Source: Rhodococcus sp. (in: high G+C Gram-positive bacteria)
Lineage (GTDB): Bacteria > Actinomycetota > Actinomycetes > Mycobacteriales > Mycobacteriaceae
Assembly: GCA_004211695.1 (NCBI GenBank)
Contig: SEEV01000150.1
Location: forward strand, 1-38,602
Direction: 5' to 3'
DNA length: 38,602 bases
Made by a program: the position numbers and the translations under genes. Below are positions 16,682-26,633 of this stretch, piece after piece. Numbering within the stretch: the first letter of the stretch is position 1; each line of letters starts with the position of its first letter. The notes beneath the pieces were generated by a model. That model worked only from the letters and a program-made list of their open reading frames with translations, had not been told where the DNA came from and searched no databases.

Positions 16682-17569
16682 TCAGTTCCTCACTCGCGTG
16701 CCGGTGGTCCGGGAGTTCTGCGCGATCTCGACGAACGCCGCCGCAGCCGGCGACCCCGGGCCGGACCGCTGGACGAGACCGACCGGGCGGGTCAGCTTCG
16801 GCGACAGCGACCGGATCGAGACCCCACGCAACTGTTCCTCGGCGACCAGGCGGGGCAGCACGGTGGCCCCGGCGCCCCGCATCACCAGCTCCCACGAGGC
16901 GCTCGGGTGCGCGCAGTCGATGACGACGTTCGCGGTGCCGCCGACGAGCTCCGCGATCAGCGCGGCGTTGCTCTTGTCCCCGAGATCCTGAATCAGCGGA
17001 ATGTCACGGAGGGCCGAGCGGGGCACCGGATCGGGGAGGGACTCGGCGAGGTCGCCGGGCAGGGCGAGCACCAGCTCCTGGTCGCCGATCGGGACGGACC
17101 GCAGGGCACTGTGGTCGACGGACAGATCGATCACCCCGAGTTCGGCCTCGCCGCGGCGCAGCGCACCGAGGACGCCGGTGGGGCCGTCGCCGTCGATGAC
17201 ACGCACCATGACGTGCGGGTACTCCTCACGGAACCGGCGGACCAGGTCGACGATCGGATCGATCGAGAACGCCGAGTACGTGACGACGTCGACGCGGCCG
17301 GAGACCAGTTCCCGCACCGCGGCGACCTTGGCCTTGGCGCGCTCGACGTCGGCGAGGATGCGCCGGGCCGCCACATCGAGGGTGCGCCCGTCCTCAGTCA
17401 GCTCGAGGCGACGGCCGGTGCGATCGAACAGGGTGACCCCGAGGCGACGTTCGAGAGTGCGGATGGCCTGCGACAGCGACGGTTGCGAGATGTAGAGGGA
17501 CTGCGCGGCCCTGGTGATCCCGCCGTGATCGACTACCGCGACGAAGTAGGTGACGAGATGCAGGTCCAC
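16682..17569 (-). CDS. LysR-type transcriptional regulator 2
   Basis: A 295-residue LTTR with the N-terminal helix-turn-helix (GGITRAAQSLYISQPSLSQA, about 18-37) and an effector domain starting R-V-D-V-V-T-Y-S-A-F. GTG 17567-17569 is chosen because V-D-L-H-L-V-T-Y-F-V-A-V-V is the normal LTTR start; the frame runs on to 18559 through the hydratase gene in noise. No strong ribosome site was found. It lies 47 bases after the enoyl-CoA hydratase and 3 bases before LysR 1. A tandem LysR pair at the end of the operon suggests local duplication, with the two regulators possibly sensing different intermediates. Confidence 0.88.
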   Translation of the reverse strand: MDLHLVTYFVAVVDHGGITRAAQSLYISQPSLSQAIRTLERRLGVTLFDRTGRRLELTEDGRTLDVAARRILADVERAKAKVAAVRELVSGRVDVVTYSAFSIDPIVDLVRRFREEYPHVMVRVIDGDGPTGVLGALRRGEAELGVIDLSVDHSALRSVPIGDQELVLALPGDLAESLPDPVPRSALRDIPLIQDLGDKSNAALIAELVGGTANVVIDCAHPSASWELVMRGAGATVLPRLVAEEQLRGVSIRSLSPKLTRPVGLVQRSGPGSPAAAAFVEIAQNSRTTGTRVRN

Positions 17570-17616
17570 GCGGTCATCGTACGGAAGCGGACATGCGGTC
17601 CGGCTCGAACGCGCGG

Positions 17617-18378
17617 CTAGCGGCCACGCCACACCGGCGGGCGCTTCTCCGCGAAAGCCCGTGCACCCTCCTGGGCGTCCTCGGACGCGAACACCGGATC
17701 GAGGAAGCGGCGTTGCGCGGTGAAGGCGTCGGGGTCGGTGTAGCCGACGGACATCGCGACGACCTGTTTGGTGGCCCGCACCGCGAGGGGGCCGTTGGCC
17801 GCGACCCGCTGCGCCAGTTCGCGGGCGGTGGCCAGGGCCTGTCCGGGCTCGGTGACCCGGTTGACGAGTCCGTGCGCGTGCGCGACCTCGGCGGTGAGGG
17901 GATCGCCGGTGATCGCCATCTCCATCGCGATCGGGTAGGGCAGCACCTTCGGCAGTCGCAGCAGCCCGCCCGCGGCAGCGGCGAGCCCGCGCTTGACCTC
18001 GGGGATTCCGAACTTGGCGTCGCTGGCGGCCACGATCAGGTCGGCCGACAGCGCCAGTTCGCAGCCGCCGGCCAGGGCCCAGCCCTCGACCGCCGCGATG
18101 AGTGGCTTCGTCGGGGGTGCCTCGGTGAGTCCGCCGAACCCGCGACCGGGCAGCGACGGCCGCTCGCCGCGCGTGAACGCCTTGAGGTCCATGCCCGCGC
18201 AGAACGTTCCTCCGGTACCGGTGAGGATCGCGATCGTCAGGTCGGACCGCGCCTCGAACTCGTCGATCGCCGCGGCGAGCGCCTTCGCGACCTCGAGGTC
18301 GACGGCATTCTTCGCCTCCGGCCGGTTCAGGGTGATGACGGCGACGCCGTCGGAGAATTCGGTGAGAACCACGCTCAT
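17617..18378 (-). CDS. Enoyl-CoA hydratase/isomerase family protein
   Basis: A 253-residue crotonase. The oxyanion loops are TFCAGMDLKAF and WALAGGCELAL; glutamates at 107 and 127 (GIPEVKRGL) match the two catalytic positions, so hydratase activity is likely. The second loop continues A-A-A-A-G-G where many hydratases have a proline, hinting at a different substrate pocket. The ATG start lies 12 bases after the metallo-hydrolase gene, in one operon with it and with the second CoA ligase. Its likely job is hydration of the enoyl-CoA of this pathway. An isomerase or hydrolase role cannot be excluded. Confidence 0.9.
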   Translation of the reverse strand: MSVVLTEFSDGVAVITLNRPEAKNAVDLEVAKALAAAIDEFEARSDLTIAILTGTGGTFCAGMDLKAFTRGERPSLPGRGFGGLTEAPPTKPLIAAVEGWALAGGCELALSADLIVAASDAKFGIPEVKRGLAAAAGGLLRLPKVLPYPIAMEMAITGDPLTAEVAHAHGLVNRVTEPGQALATARELAQRVAANGPLAVRATKQVVAMSVGYTDPDAFTAQRRFLDPVFASEDAQEGARAFAEKRPPVWRGR

Positions 18379-18390
18379 GGATGTCTTCCT

Positions 18391-19454
18391 TTACGGTGTG
18401 GGAGCAGGGACCAGCGCGTGTGCGGTGGTCCAGCGTTCGGGGAGGCCGCCGAGCGAGCGGATGCTCCCGCGGTCGGCCAGGATGAGCAGGTGGGCGTGGG
18501 TTTCGCGGACCGCGAGCCGGAGCAGCCGGTCGGACATGGTGTCGAACGGCCGCGACCACGAGATCCGCGTCGAGATCTCCCAGGCCGTCGATTCGGGGTG
18601 GGCGTCCAGCGCCGCGAGGATCTCCGCGAAGCGGTCCTCGTGATGGTCCATCAGCTGCCGGGCGCGGTCCGCGATGCCCCGGAACCGGTACTCGTGGGCG
18701 GGCAGCACCTCACCGTCGGGCATCGTCGTGGTGGCGTGCAGCGACAACAGGTAGCGGTGCAGCGGGTTCTCCAGCTCGCCCGGGACGGTGGAGATGTTGG
18801 GGCTGATGCGGGGCAGCATGTGGTCGCCGCTGAACATCAGTCCGTTCGTGTCGTCCACGAAGGTCAGGTGACCGGGAGTGTGTCCCGGTGTCCACACCGC
18901 CCGCAGGTCCCAGCCGGGCAGGTTCAGCGCAGTGCCGTCGACGAGGACGACATCCAGGGATTCGCCCGGCCCGAACCGGACGAGGTCGACGCGGGCGGCG
19001 GCGAGGATGCCGGTGGGGGCCCCGAGCTGAGCGAGCTGGGTGTTCCATGTCTGTTCGTCGTCGGCGACGTCCGCCGGTGAATGGTGGCCGAGCAGTGTGG
19101 CGTCCGCGTGGTGCATGGCCAGCGCCGCCCCACAGACCTCCCGCAGCCGGGGCGCGAGACCGAAGTGGTCGGGGTGCAGATGGGTGATCGCGGCGAACCG
19201 GACGTCGGTGATGTGATGCCCGGTCTGCGCGATGCCGTCGACGAGGGCCCGCCAGGACTCCTCGGAATCCCAGCCGACGTCGATCAGGGCGAGGCCATCC
19301 GGTAGCGCGAGCGCGTAGATGAGGACGTAGCGCAACGGGTTTCGCGGCATCGGCACCGGGATCGACCACAGGCCGGGGCGGACCTGCTCGACCGGCGGCA
19401 GGACGCCGCGCGCCCAGGCCTCGCGCTGGACGGTGCCGATGTCCTCTGTGACGA

Positions 19455-19458
<4 letters not shown>
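18391..19458 (-). CDS. Metallo-beta-lactamase-fold hydrolase
   Basis: A 355-residue MBL-fold protein. The metal motif H93-L-H95-P-D97-H98 (ITHLHPDHFG) is intact, as are V-W-T-P-G-H-T-P-G-H, S-G-D-H and a terminal P-A-H-E-Y-R-F motif. The last third is an extra helical region (about 265-355) seen in glyoxalase-II/LACTB2-like members. Such enzymes hydrolyse thioesters, lactones or esters; given two CoA ligases nearby, a thioesterase or lactonase is plausible but unproven. The start GTG overlaps the stop of the upstream ligase by 4 bases. Confidence 0.88.
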
Positions 19459-21023
<1,565 letters not shown>

Positions 21024-21041
21024 ATCACGCTCCTCGATGAC

Positions 21042-21088
21042 TGGTCGACGCCGCCGGGAACCGGGTGACGCGTCCCGTCAGTCGACCA
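21042..21088. promoter_or_regulatory. Inverted repeat in the ligase/ArsR divergent promoter
   Basis: TGGTCGAC (21042-21049) and GTCGACCA (21081-21088) are exact inverse copies 31 bases apart, lying within the 167-base region between the divergent CoA ligase and ArsR genes. The arms are short, so this may be chance, but the place suits a LysR or ArsR site. Confidence 0.3.
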
Positions 21089-21190
21089 CCCGTGTGACCG
21101 CGGAAACAAAGTCACAGCGCCGAACGGACAGTGAGGAATCGCCTATGGATGCACGGCCGGACGGGTTCGCGGCGTTTGTAGACTGACGTG

Positions 21191-21562
21191 ATGGCCGCCA
21201 CCCCCGCCCTGAACCCCGAGGACGTTCAGCGTGCAGCGGCGGCACTGCACACCCCCGACATCGACGGATGGGCCAACCGGTTCGAACTGCTGTCGGACGG
21301 CAACCGTCTGCGACTGCTGCTGTGCCTGCACCACGCCCCCGACATCTGCGTCGGCGACCTGGCGGCGGCACTGGACATGACCGGGACCGCCGTGTCCCAC
21401 GCCCTGCGGCTGCTCCGCAATCAGGGATGGGTGTCGGCGACGCGGGACGGCCGCTCGATGCGGTACCGGCTCACCGACGACACCGTGCACGAGTTGCTGC
21501 ACACGATCGGGGCCACGCACTATCACAATCTCGATCACACCGGAGCCGAACAGGAAAGGTGA
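21191..21562 (+). CDS. ArsR/SmtB-family regulator with a His-rich C-terminus
   Basis: A 123-residue winged-helix regulator. The recognition region is D-L-A-A-A-L-D-M-T-G-T-A-V-S-H-A-L-R-L-L-R (56-76), followed by the wing W-V-S-A-T-R-D-G-R-S-M-R-Y-R-L. Cys54 sits in I-C-V-G-D-L, the place of metal-binding Cys in some family members. The last helix carries His100, His104, His110, His112 and His116, which resembles the helix-5 metal sites of zinc, nickel or cobalt sensors. Yet its neighbours are CoA enzymes, so it might instead sense a metabolite. ATG 21191 is taken; a GTG just before it is possible. It is divergent from the CoA ligase and coupled to CaiB. Confidence 0.88.
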   Translation: MAATPALNPEDVQRAAAALHTPDIDGWANRFELLSDGNRLRLLLCLHHAPDICVGDLAAALDMTGTAVSHALRLLRNQGWVSATRDGRSMRYRLTDDTVHELLHTIGATHYHNLDHTGAEQER

Positions 21563-21570
21563 ATCCCGAC

Positions 21571-22767
21571 ATGGAAAACGACCCCGGACTGCTGCCGCTC
21601 GACGGCATCACCGTCGTGGCACTCGAGCAGGCCGTGGCCGCTCCGCTCGCCACCCGCCATCTCGCGGACATGGGCGCGCGGGTCATCAAGATCGAGCGTG
21701 TCGGCGAGGGCGACTTCGCTCGCAACTACGACGACGCCGTCTTCGGGCAGGCGTCGCATTTCGTGTGGCTGAACAGGGCGAAGGAGTCGCTCGGCGTCGA
21801 CCTGAAGTCCGAGGTCGGGCGCGACACCGTCGCGAAGCTGATCGCCGACGCCGACGTCTTCGTCCAGAACCTCGCACCCGATGCCGCCGACCGGCTGGGG
21901 TTCGGGGCGGACGAGTTGCGGGCCGACCACGAAGAGCTGATCGTCGTGAACATGTCGGGCTACGGGTCGGCGGGGCCGCGGCGCGAACGCAAGGCGTACG
22001 ACATGCTGGTGCAGGCCGAAACGGGAATGATCTCGGTGACCGGCACCCCCGACATCGCCACCAAGACGGGTGTCCCGGTGTCCGACATCGCGGCGGGCAT
22101 GTACGCGCTGACGTCGATTCTGAGCGCTCTGTTCCGGCGGAGCCGGACCGGGGTGGGGGCGCGGATCGACGTTTCCATGTTCGACGCGACCGCCGAGTGG
22201 CTGGGCCATCCGATGTACATGAAAATGTACGCCGACAAGCAGATTCCGCGGGTCGGGCTCGGGCACGCCGCGATCGTCCCCTACGACGCGTATCCCACCC
22301 TCGACGGGCAGATCCTCATCGGTGTGCAGAACGACCGCGGCTGGCGGCGACTGGTGACCGACGTGTTCAAGCGCCCCGACCTCGCCGACCACCCCCGATT
22401 CGCGACGAACATGCTGCGCGTGCAGCACCGGGCCGAGGTGGACGCACTCGTGGCCGAGGAAACGCAACGCTTCACGAGCGCCGCCCTCGACGACGCCCTC
22501 TCGGACGCCGGAATCCCGGCCGCGGAGCTCAACGACATGGGCGGACTGATCGAGCACCCGCAGCTCGAGCAGCGCGACCGCTGGCGTGACATCGGCACCG
22601 AGGCCGGCCCGATCAGGGCGATGCTGCCCCCGATGACGTACTCCGACGTGGAGATGCGGATGGGCGACGTGCCGGCACTCGGCGCGCACACCGATTCGAT
22701 CCTCACGGAACTGGGCTGGTCGGCGGAGGACATCGCGAAGATGCGCAGCCAGGGAGTCGTGGGCTGA
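21571..22767 (+). CDS. CaiB/BaiF-family (class III) CoA-transferase
   Basis: A 398-residue class III CoA-transferase, which moves CoA between acids through an enzyme-bound anhydride. The Asp that carries the acyl group is expected at 144 (AYDMLVQAETG), followed by SVTGTPD. The C-terminal part (GVQNDRGWRRLV, GIPAAELNDM) also fits the family. ATG 21571 has AAAGG about 11 bases upstream; an in-frame GTG at 21559 overlapping the ArsR stop is the alternative (402 residues). Co-transcribed with ArsR. It may pass CoA from a pathway product to a new substrate, sparing ATP. Confidence 0.9.
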   Translation: MENDPGLLPLDGITVVALEQAVAAPLATRHLADMGARVIKIERVGEGDFARNYDDAVFGQASHFVWLNRAKESLGVDLKSEVGRDTVAKLIADADVFVQNLAPDAADRLGFGADELRADHEELIVVNMSGYGSAGPRRERKAYDMLVQAETGMISVTGTPDIATKTGVPVSDIAAGMYALTSILSALFRRSRTGVGARIDVSMFDATAEWLGHPMYMKMYADKQIPRVGLGHAAIVPYDAYPTLDGQILIGVQNDRGWRRLVTDVFKRPDLADHPRFATNMLRVQHRAEVDALVAEETQRFTSAALDDALSDAGIPAAELNDMGGLIEHPQLEQRDRWRDIGTEAGPIRAMLPPMTYSDVEMRMGDVPALGAHTDSILTELGWSAEDIAKMRSQGVVG

Positions 22768-22776
22768 CAGCGCGCC

Positions 22777-22807
22777 GCAGCCCCGGCCCGAGTGAGGCCG
22801 GGGCTGC
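22777..22807. terminator. Hairpin terminator after the CoA-transferase
   Basis: Perfect 12-bp arms GCAGCCCCGGCC (22777-22788) and GGCCGGGGCTGC (22796-22807) around a 7-base loop, 9 bases after the stop. It lies between convergent genes and can serve both strands. Confidence 0.85.
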
Positions 22808-22821
22808 AGCTCGCTCTTCGC

Positions 22822-23058
22822 TCAGGGTGTGGCGAAGAACTGCTCTACGGCCGGCTGCGCATTGGGGTTACCCACGCCGATGCCGATGACGGCGCCGGCG
22901 ATGGTGCCGACCACGGCACCGACGATGCAGCCGGCGATGAAGTTGGGGAAGATCGACACGCACCCGATGGCCATGCCCACGTTGGAACCGATCGCCATGC
23001 CCTGCAGGCCCGCGTTGTTCCAGCCGGTATTGATCTCACATCGTTGTGCGTGGACCAT
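22822..23058 (-). pseudogene. Truncated copy of the glycine-zipper protein next door
   Basis: A 78-residue frame made of a glycine-zipper segment (A-I-G-C-V-S-I-F-P-N-F-I-A-G-C-I-V-G-A-V-V-G-T) and the ending N-P-N-A-Q-P-A-V-E-Q-F-F. It aligns with the C-terminal third of the intact protein at 23175-23777: A-N-M-V and G-W-N-N-A-G match A-N-M-V and G-W-D-N-G-G, and A-x-P-A-V-x-x-F is kept. The in-frame sequence upstream keeps A-N, then loses similarity and meets a TAG. There is no signal peptide. It is best read as the remnant of a tandem duplication. Expression from ATG 23058 as a small membrane-active protein is still possible. Confidence 0.6.
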
Positions 23059-23174
23059 ATTCGCTGGAAAACCGGAACGGCTACATGTAAATGTGGGTGC
23101 GCGGTGATGCTCCCCGTGTACGAACTAACCCATAGCCCTCCCGAAATCGTCTTCGGAGTCCGGCGGAATCCCTG

Positions 23175-23777
23175 CTACAGGGTTCCGAGGAATTCGTACA
23201 CCGCCGGTGTCGCAGCGGGGTTCGCGTTGCTGATACCGGTGACGGCGCCGATCGCTGCGCCTACCGCGGCACCGGGGAGGCACCCGCCGAGGATGAGGAA
23301 GATGCATCCGGCGACGAACCCGATGCCTGCGCCGATCGCGGTGGCGGTGCTGCCGCCGTTGTCCCAGCCGATCTGCAGTTGCTCGACCATGTTGGCGTAC
23401 GCGGAATCCCTGTCGACCGGGGTGAGCGCCAGTGTTCCCGCGACGGGGGTCGTCGTGGGTGTCAGGCTCAGGAACCGGCCGGCGTCGGTGATGAGCGGAT
23501 CGATCGCGAACTGCACACCGGCGATCGAATAGCGCAGTGGGATGGTGCCCACCGGGGTTCCGGCATCGTTGACGATGTCCACGGCGACGGCCGTCCTCGA
23601 CAGCGTGAAGAGTCCCGTGTCGAGCGCGGTACCGACCGACCGGCCGTCAGGGCTCAGGCTGGTGTGCGAGACGACGGCCTGATCGGGTGGAGTGGGGGCA
23701 GCGTACGCGGTACCCACTCCGACACACAGGGTGGCGATCAATAGCGCCGCAAGCGCTGTCACTCTATGCAGTTTCAT
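23175..23777 (-). CDS. Secreted protein with a glycine-zipper C-terminus
   Basis: A 200-residue protein of unnamed family. Residues 1-27 are a clear Sec signal peptide (basic start, hydrophobic core, A-Y-A-A). The middle (about 30-135) is beta-rich and Thr/Val-rich (SLSPDGRSVGTALDTG, IPLRYSIAGVQFAIDP). Residues about 147-181 form a glycine zipper (AIGAGIGFVAGCIF, GAAVGAAIGAVTG), which usually inserts into or oligomerises on membranes. Two Cys flank the zipper core. ATG 23777 is chosen for GGGAAA just upstream and the signal peptide. A cell-envelope or pore-like role is possible but not shown. It lies beside a degenerate copy. Confidence 0.82.
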   Translation of the reverse strand: MKLHRVTALAALLIATLCVGVGTAYAAPTPPDQAVVSHTSLSPDGRSVGTALDTGLFTLSRTAVAVDIVNDAGTPVGTIPLRYSIAGVQFAIDPLITDAGRFLSLTPTTTPVAGTLALTPVDRDSAYANMVEQLQIGWDNGGSTATAIGAGIGFVAGCIFLILGGCLPGAAVGAAIGAVTGISNANPAATPAVYEFLGTL

Positions 23778-23947
23778 GGTGTTTCCCATGCGTAGTAGCG
23801 GATGACAAACGACAAATCTGGTTCGACCTGGCGCTCCACAGTTGCCCCGACCGGCGAAAGCGTCCGTAACCTGCCTACTGCAGACATCTTCCCCCCTCGG
23901 ATGCCCCAGTTTTCGGCCTTTCCGGAAAATACGTACGTATCGGGAGT

Positions 23948-25024
23948 TCACACCGTGAGTCGATAGAACCGCCAGAATCCGAAATCCTCGATGGGCAGGA
24001 CGTCCATGGAGCCGAAACCGGCCGCCTCGGCGTAGCCGCGCAATGTGCTCGGGCGCATGACCGTTCCGGTGCCGGCGCTCGGCGTGTGGTTCATGCCGTC
24101 CGGAAGGCACACGGTGAGACTGAATCCGTACATCAGCCGCTCGAGGTCGCTGCCGGGCGCGGAGAACTCGTCGTCCACCGCCTCGTCCATCACGATCATC
24201 GCGCCGCCCGGCGCCAGTGCCCTGCGGACCGCGGACAGCACCTCGACCGGTGCGGGCATGTCGTGGATGCACTCGAACGCGAACGCCGCGGTGCAGCTGC
24301 CCTCGGGAATTCCCGCCGCGTCCGACTCGGTGATCGTGATCCGATCCGCGACATCCGGCCGGTCACCCACATTGGACCTCGCGAGTTCGACGGTCGCGGT
24401 GTCGATGTCGTAGCCGTGGAGCCGGGCGTCCGGGTAGGCGCGCGCCAGCGCGATCGTCGACCAGGCGCCACCACATCCGACGTCGGCGATGGTGGCCCCG
24501 GGCGTCCGGAGCAACGCGTCCACCTCGGGAACCGACGCCAGTGCGCCGGGAAGAACCTGCTCGTACCACGGCCGATTCATATCGGCCTGCGACTCACGGG
24601 CATCCGCACCGTACTGCGCCCATCCCACGCCGCCGCCCGTCCGATACGCCTCGAGCAGTGCGGGCATCTGCGTGGTCGCGGCGACGAAGATGCGTGCGAG
24701 CGGTGCAAGATAGTTGAGACTCTGCTCGTCCGTGAGCACTTCGGCGGCGCCCGCCGGAAGGGTGAATGTCCGCGGCTCCGACGCGTCCACCGTGAGGAGT
24801 CCCGACACGGCCTGCTGTTCGAGCCATTCCCGCGCGTACCGCGGATGGGTCGACGTCCGTTCCGCCAGTTCGTCCGCGGTCGCCGGACCCTCCGACGCCA
24901 GACTGCGGTACCAGCCGAGACGGTCTCCCAGATGGACGGCGAGCAGGTCGATCGCGCCGAGCGACGCGTCGAAGATGCGCTGGGACACGGCCTCGGCGGC
25001 GGCTTCGGGGGCGGGTGTGGACAT
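23948..25024 (-). CDS. SAM-dependent methyltransferase with winged-helix N-domain
   Basis: A 358-residue methyltransferase. Residues about 15-100 form a winged-helix dimerisation-type domain (GPATADELAERTSTHPRYAR, LLTVDASEPRTFTLP), and the catalytic Rossmann domain begins at about 165. Motif I is DVGCGGAWS (181-189), the acidic end of strand 2 is Y-D-I-D (205-208), and post-I/II motifs include AFAFECIHDM. The layout resembles M. tuberculosis Rv2258c-like enzymes, whose substrates are mostly unknown. ATG 25022-25024 has GGAGG 6 bases upstream. It stands alone, 51 bases upstream of the end of the cobalt transporter operon. Confidence 0.88.
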   Translation of the reverse strand: MSTPAPEAAAEAVSQRIFDASLGAIDLLAVHLGDRLGWYRSLASEGPATADELAERTSTHPRYAREWLEQQAVSGLLTVDASEPRTFTLPAGAAEVLTDEQSLNYLAPLARIFVAATTQMPALLEAYRTGGGVGWAQYGADARESQADMNRPWYEQVLPGALASVPEVDALLRTPGATIADVGCGGAWSTIALARAYPDARLHGYDIDTATVELARSNVGDRPDVADRITITESDAAGIPEGSCTAAFAFECIHDMPAPVEVLSAVRRALAPGGAMIVMDEAVDDEFSAPGSDLERLMYGFSLTVCLPDGMNHTPSAGTGTVMRPSTLRGYAEAAGFGSMDVLPIEDFGFWRFYRLTV

Positions 25025-25075
25025 CGCTGACCTCCGGTCGGAGTGCGGGGCGAAGCTCTGTCTCCCCATCGTCGG

Positions 25076-25870
25076 CTACCTGATCGGCGGTGTCACGGAT
25101 CGTTCGCCCGGCGAAGGAGGGCCCGTCGCGGGAAGCCGGAAACCCCAGGGCAACTCGAGGCGATGGGCGGCGAGCAGGGCGGGATCGCCGAGCAGTTCCA
25201 GGATCGGGCCGTCGGCCACCAGGCGCCCCTCGTCGAGGATCACGGCGCGCGTGCACAACTGGGCCGCGTACGGAAGGTCGTGGGTGACCAGCAGGTGTGT
25301 GGTGTCGATACCGAGCAGGACCTCGGCCAGTTCGCGTCGTGCGACGGGGTCGAGGTTGCTCGACGGCTCGTCCAGCACCAGCACGTCCGGGGCGCACGCC
25401 AGGACGGTCGCCAGCGCTACACGGCGTCGCTGCCCCACCGAGAGGTGCGCCGGATTGCGGTCGGCGTGCGCCGTCATGTCGACAGCCACCAGTGCGTCGT
25501 GGACCCGCTCGTCGAGCGCGGTCCCGGTGACCCCGAAATTGACGGGACCGAACGCGACGTCCTGCGCGACGGTGGGCATGAACAGCTGATCGTCGGGGTC
25601 CTGGAAGACGATGCCGACCCGGCGCCGGACCTCCCGCACCGTGTCCCGGCCGGCGTCCCGCGACAGCGCGAGACCACCCACCGTGACGCTGCCGTCCGTG
25701 GCCGTCAGAATGCCGTTGAGGTGCAACATCAGCGTGGTCTTGCCGGCCCCGTTCGGGCCGAGGACCGCCACCCGCTCGCCGGGTTCGACGGTGAGGTCGA
25801 TCCCCTCGAGTGCGGCCCGGCCGTCCGGATACGTGAACGAGACGCCCTCGAGATGCACGGCCGCGGTCAT
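25076..25870 (-). CDS. cbiO: CbiO-type ATPase of an ECF cobalt/nickel transporter
   Basis: A 264-residue ABC ATPase with Walker A GPNGAGKT (38-45), Q-loop V-F-Q-D-P-D-D-Q-L-F (88-97, the form typical of ECF ATPases), signature LSVGQRRR, Walker B VLVLDEPSSNLDP and switch His in LVTHDLPYA. It powers the CbiQ transmembrane partner. The ATG overlaps the cbiQ stop by 4 bases (25867-25870). Last gene of cbiMNQO. Confidence 0.93.
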   Translation of the reverse strand: MTAAVHLEGVSFTYPDGRAALEGIDLTVEPGERVAVLGPNGAGKTTLMLHLNGILTATDGSVTVGGLALSRDAGRDTVREVRRRVGIVFQDPDDQLFMPTVAQDVAFGPVNFGVTGTALDERVHDALVAVDMTAHADRNPAHLSVGQRRRVALATVLACAPDVLVLDEPSSNLDPVARRELAEVLLGIDTTHLLVTHDLPYAAQLCTRAVILDEGRLVADGPILELLGDPALLAAHRLELPWGFRLPATGPPSPGERSVTPPIR

Positions 25871-26631
25871 CGGAGCACCCACGCGGTGAGGCAGATCGCC
25901 ACCGCACCCGCGGCGGGAGCGAGGCCCCGCCGCCACGTCGCGGCGGTCGCCGGGGGCGCCCCGATCGTGGGAACCGAACCCGTGAAACCCCGCGACAGCA
26001 TCGCCAGGTGCACGCGCTCGCCGCGTTCGTAGGAACGCACGAACAATCCGCCGACGCCCCGGGCGGTGGCGCCGATCTGCCGGAACGTGCGGGGATCGTC
26101 GCCGCGGGACAGCCGGGCGGTGCGCATCCGCTCGACCTCGGCGGTGAGCAGATCGAGGTATCGCAGCATCAGGACGACGATCGTGGTGAGCATCGCGGGC
26201 ACGCGCAGCCGCGCCAGACCCAGCGGCAGGTCCCGGGCCGGCGTCGTCGCGGCGAGTGTCAGCGAGACGAGCACACCGAGAGTGCCCTTCACGAGAATGC
26301 CCCACGCCGCGTACAGGCCGGGGACCGACAGCGACAGTCCGAGGGCGGTGACGCGCGCGCCGCCCTCGGCGAACGGCAGCAGCACCGCGAGTGTCACGAA
26401 CGGCAACTCGATCAGCATCCGCGGTCCGATCCAGCGGAGGGAGATGCCGGCGATCCGCCACAGCGCGATCAGAATCGCCAGGTACGCGGCGAACGCCCAG
26501 AACACCTCGCGGGGCGTCGCGACCACTGCGAAGACTAACGCGACGGCACACACGATCTTGACCTCGGCCGGCAGCCGGTGAACCGGGGAAGCGCCGTCGA
26601 GGTACAGGGGATGGGCGTGACCTGCTCCCAC
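25867..26631 (-). CDS. cbiQ: CbiQ transmembrane component of the cobalt/nickel transporter
   Basis: A 254-residue membrane protein of the ECF T-component family. Several spans are visible from about residue 25 (VKIVCAVALVFAVVA, FWAFAAYLAILIALW). The cytoplasmic coupling helices include the A-R-G signature region (M-R-T-A-R-L-S-R-G and L-A-M-L-S-R-G-F). The extra-membrane start H-P-L-Y-L-D is typical of CbiQ. GTG 26629-26631 is chosen at the start of that motif; the ribosome site is weak, which suggests coupling to cbiN, whose stop is 2 bases upstream. It passes energy from CbiO to the CbiM/CbiN substrate unit. Confidence 0.9.
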   Translation of the reverse strand: MGAGHAHPLYLDGASPVHRLPAEVKIVCAVALVFAVVATPREVFWAFAAYLAILIALWRIAGISLRWIGPRMLIELPFVTLAVLLPFAEGGARVTALGLSLSVPGLYAAWGILVKGTLGVLVSLTLAATTPARDLPLGLARLRVPAMLTTIVVLMLRYLDLLTAEVERMRTARLSRGDDPRTFRQIGATARGVGGLFVRSYERGERVHLAMLSRGFTGSVPTIGAPPATAATWRRGLAPAAGAVAICLTAWVLR

Positions 26632-26633
26632 GG

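Noticed and set aside
26008-26538. Plus-strand open frames opposite cbiQ and other genes
   Set aside because: Long antisense frames are expected in high-G+C DNA; composition is Arg/Gly/His/Asp-rich with no ribosome sites.
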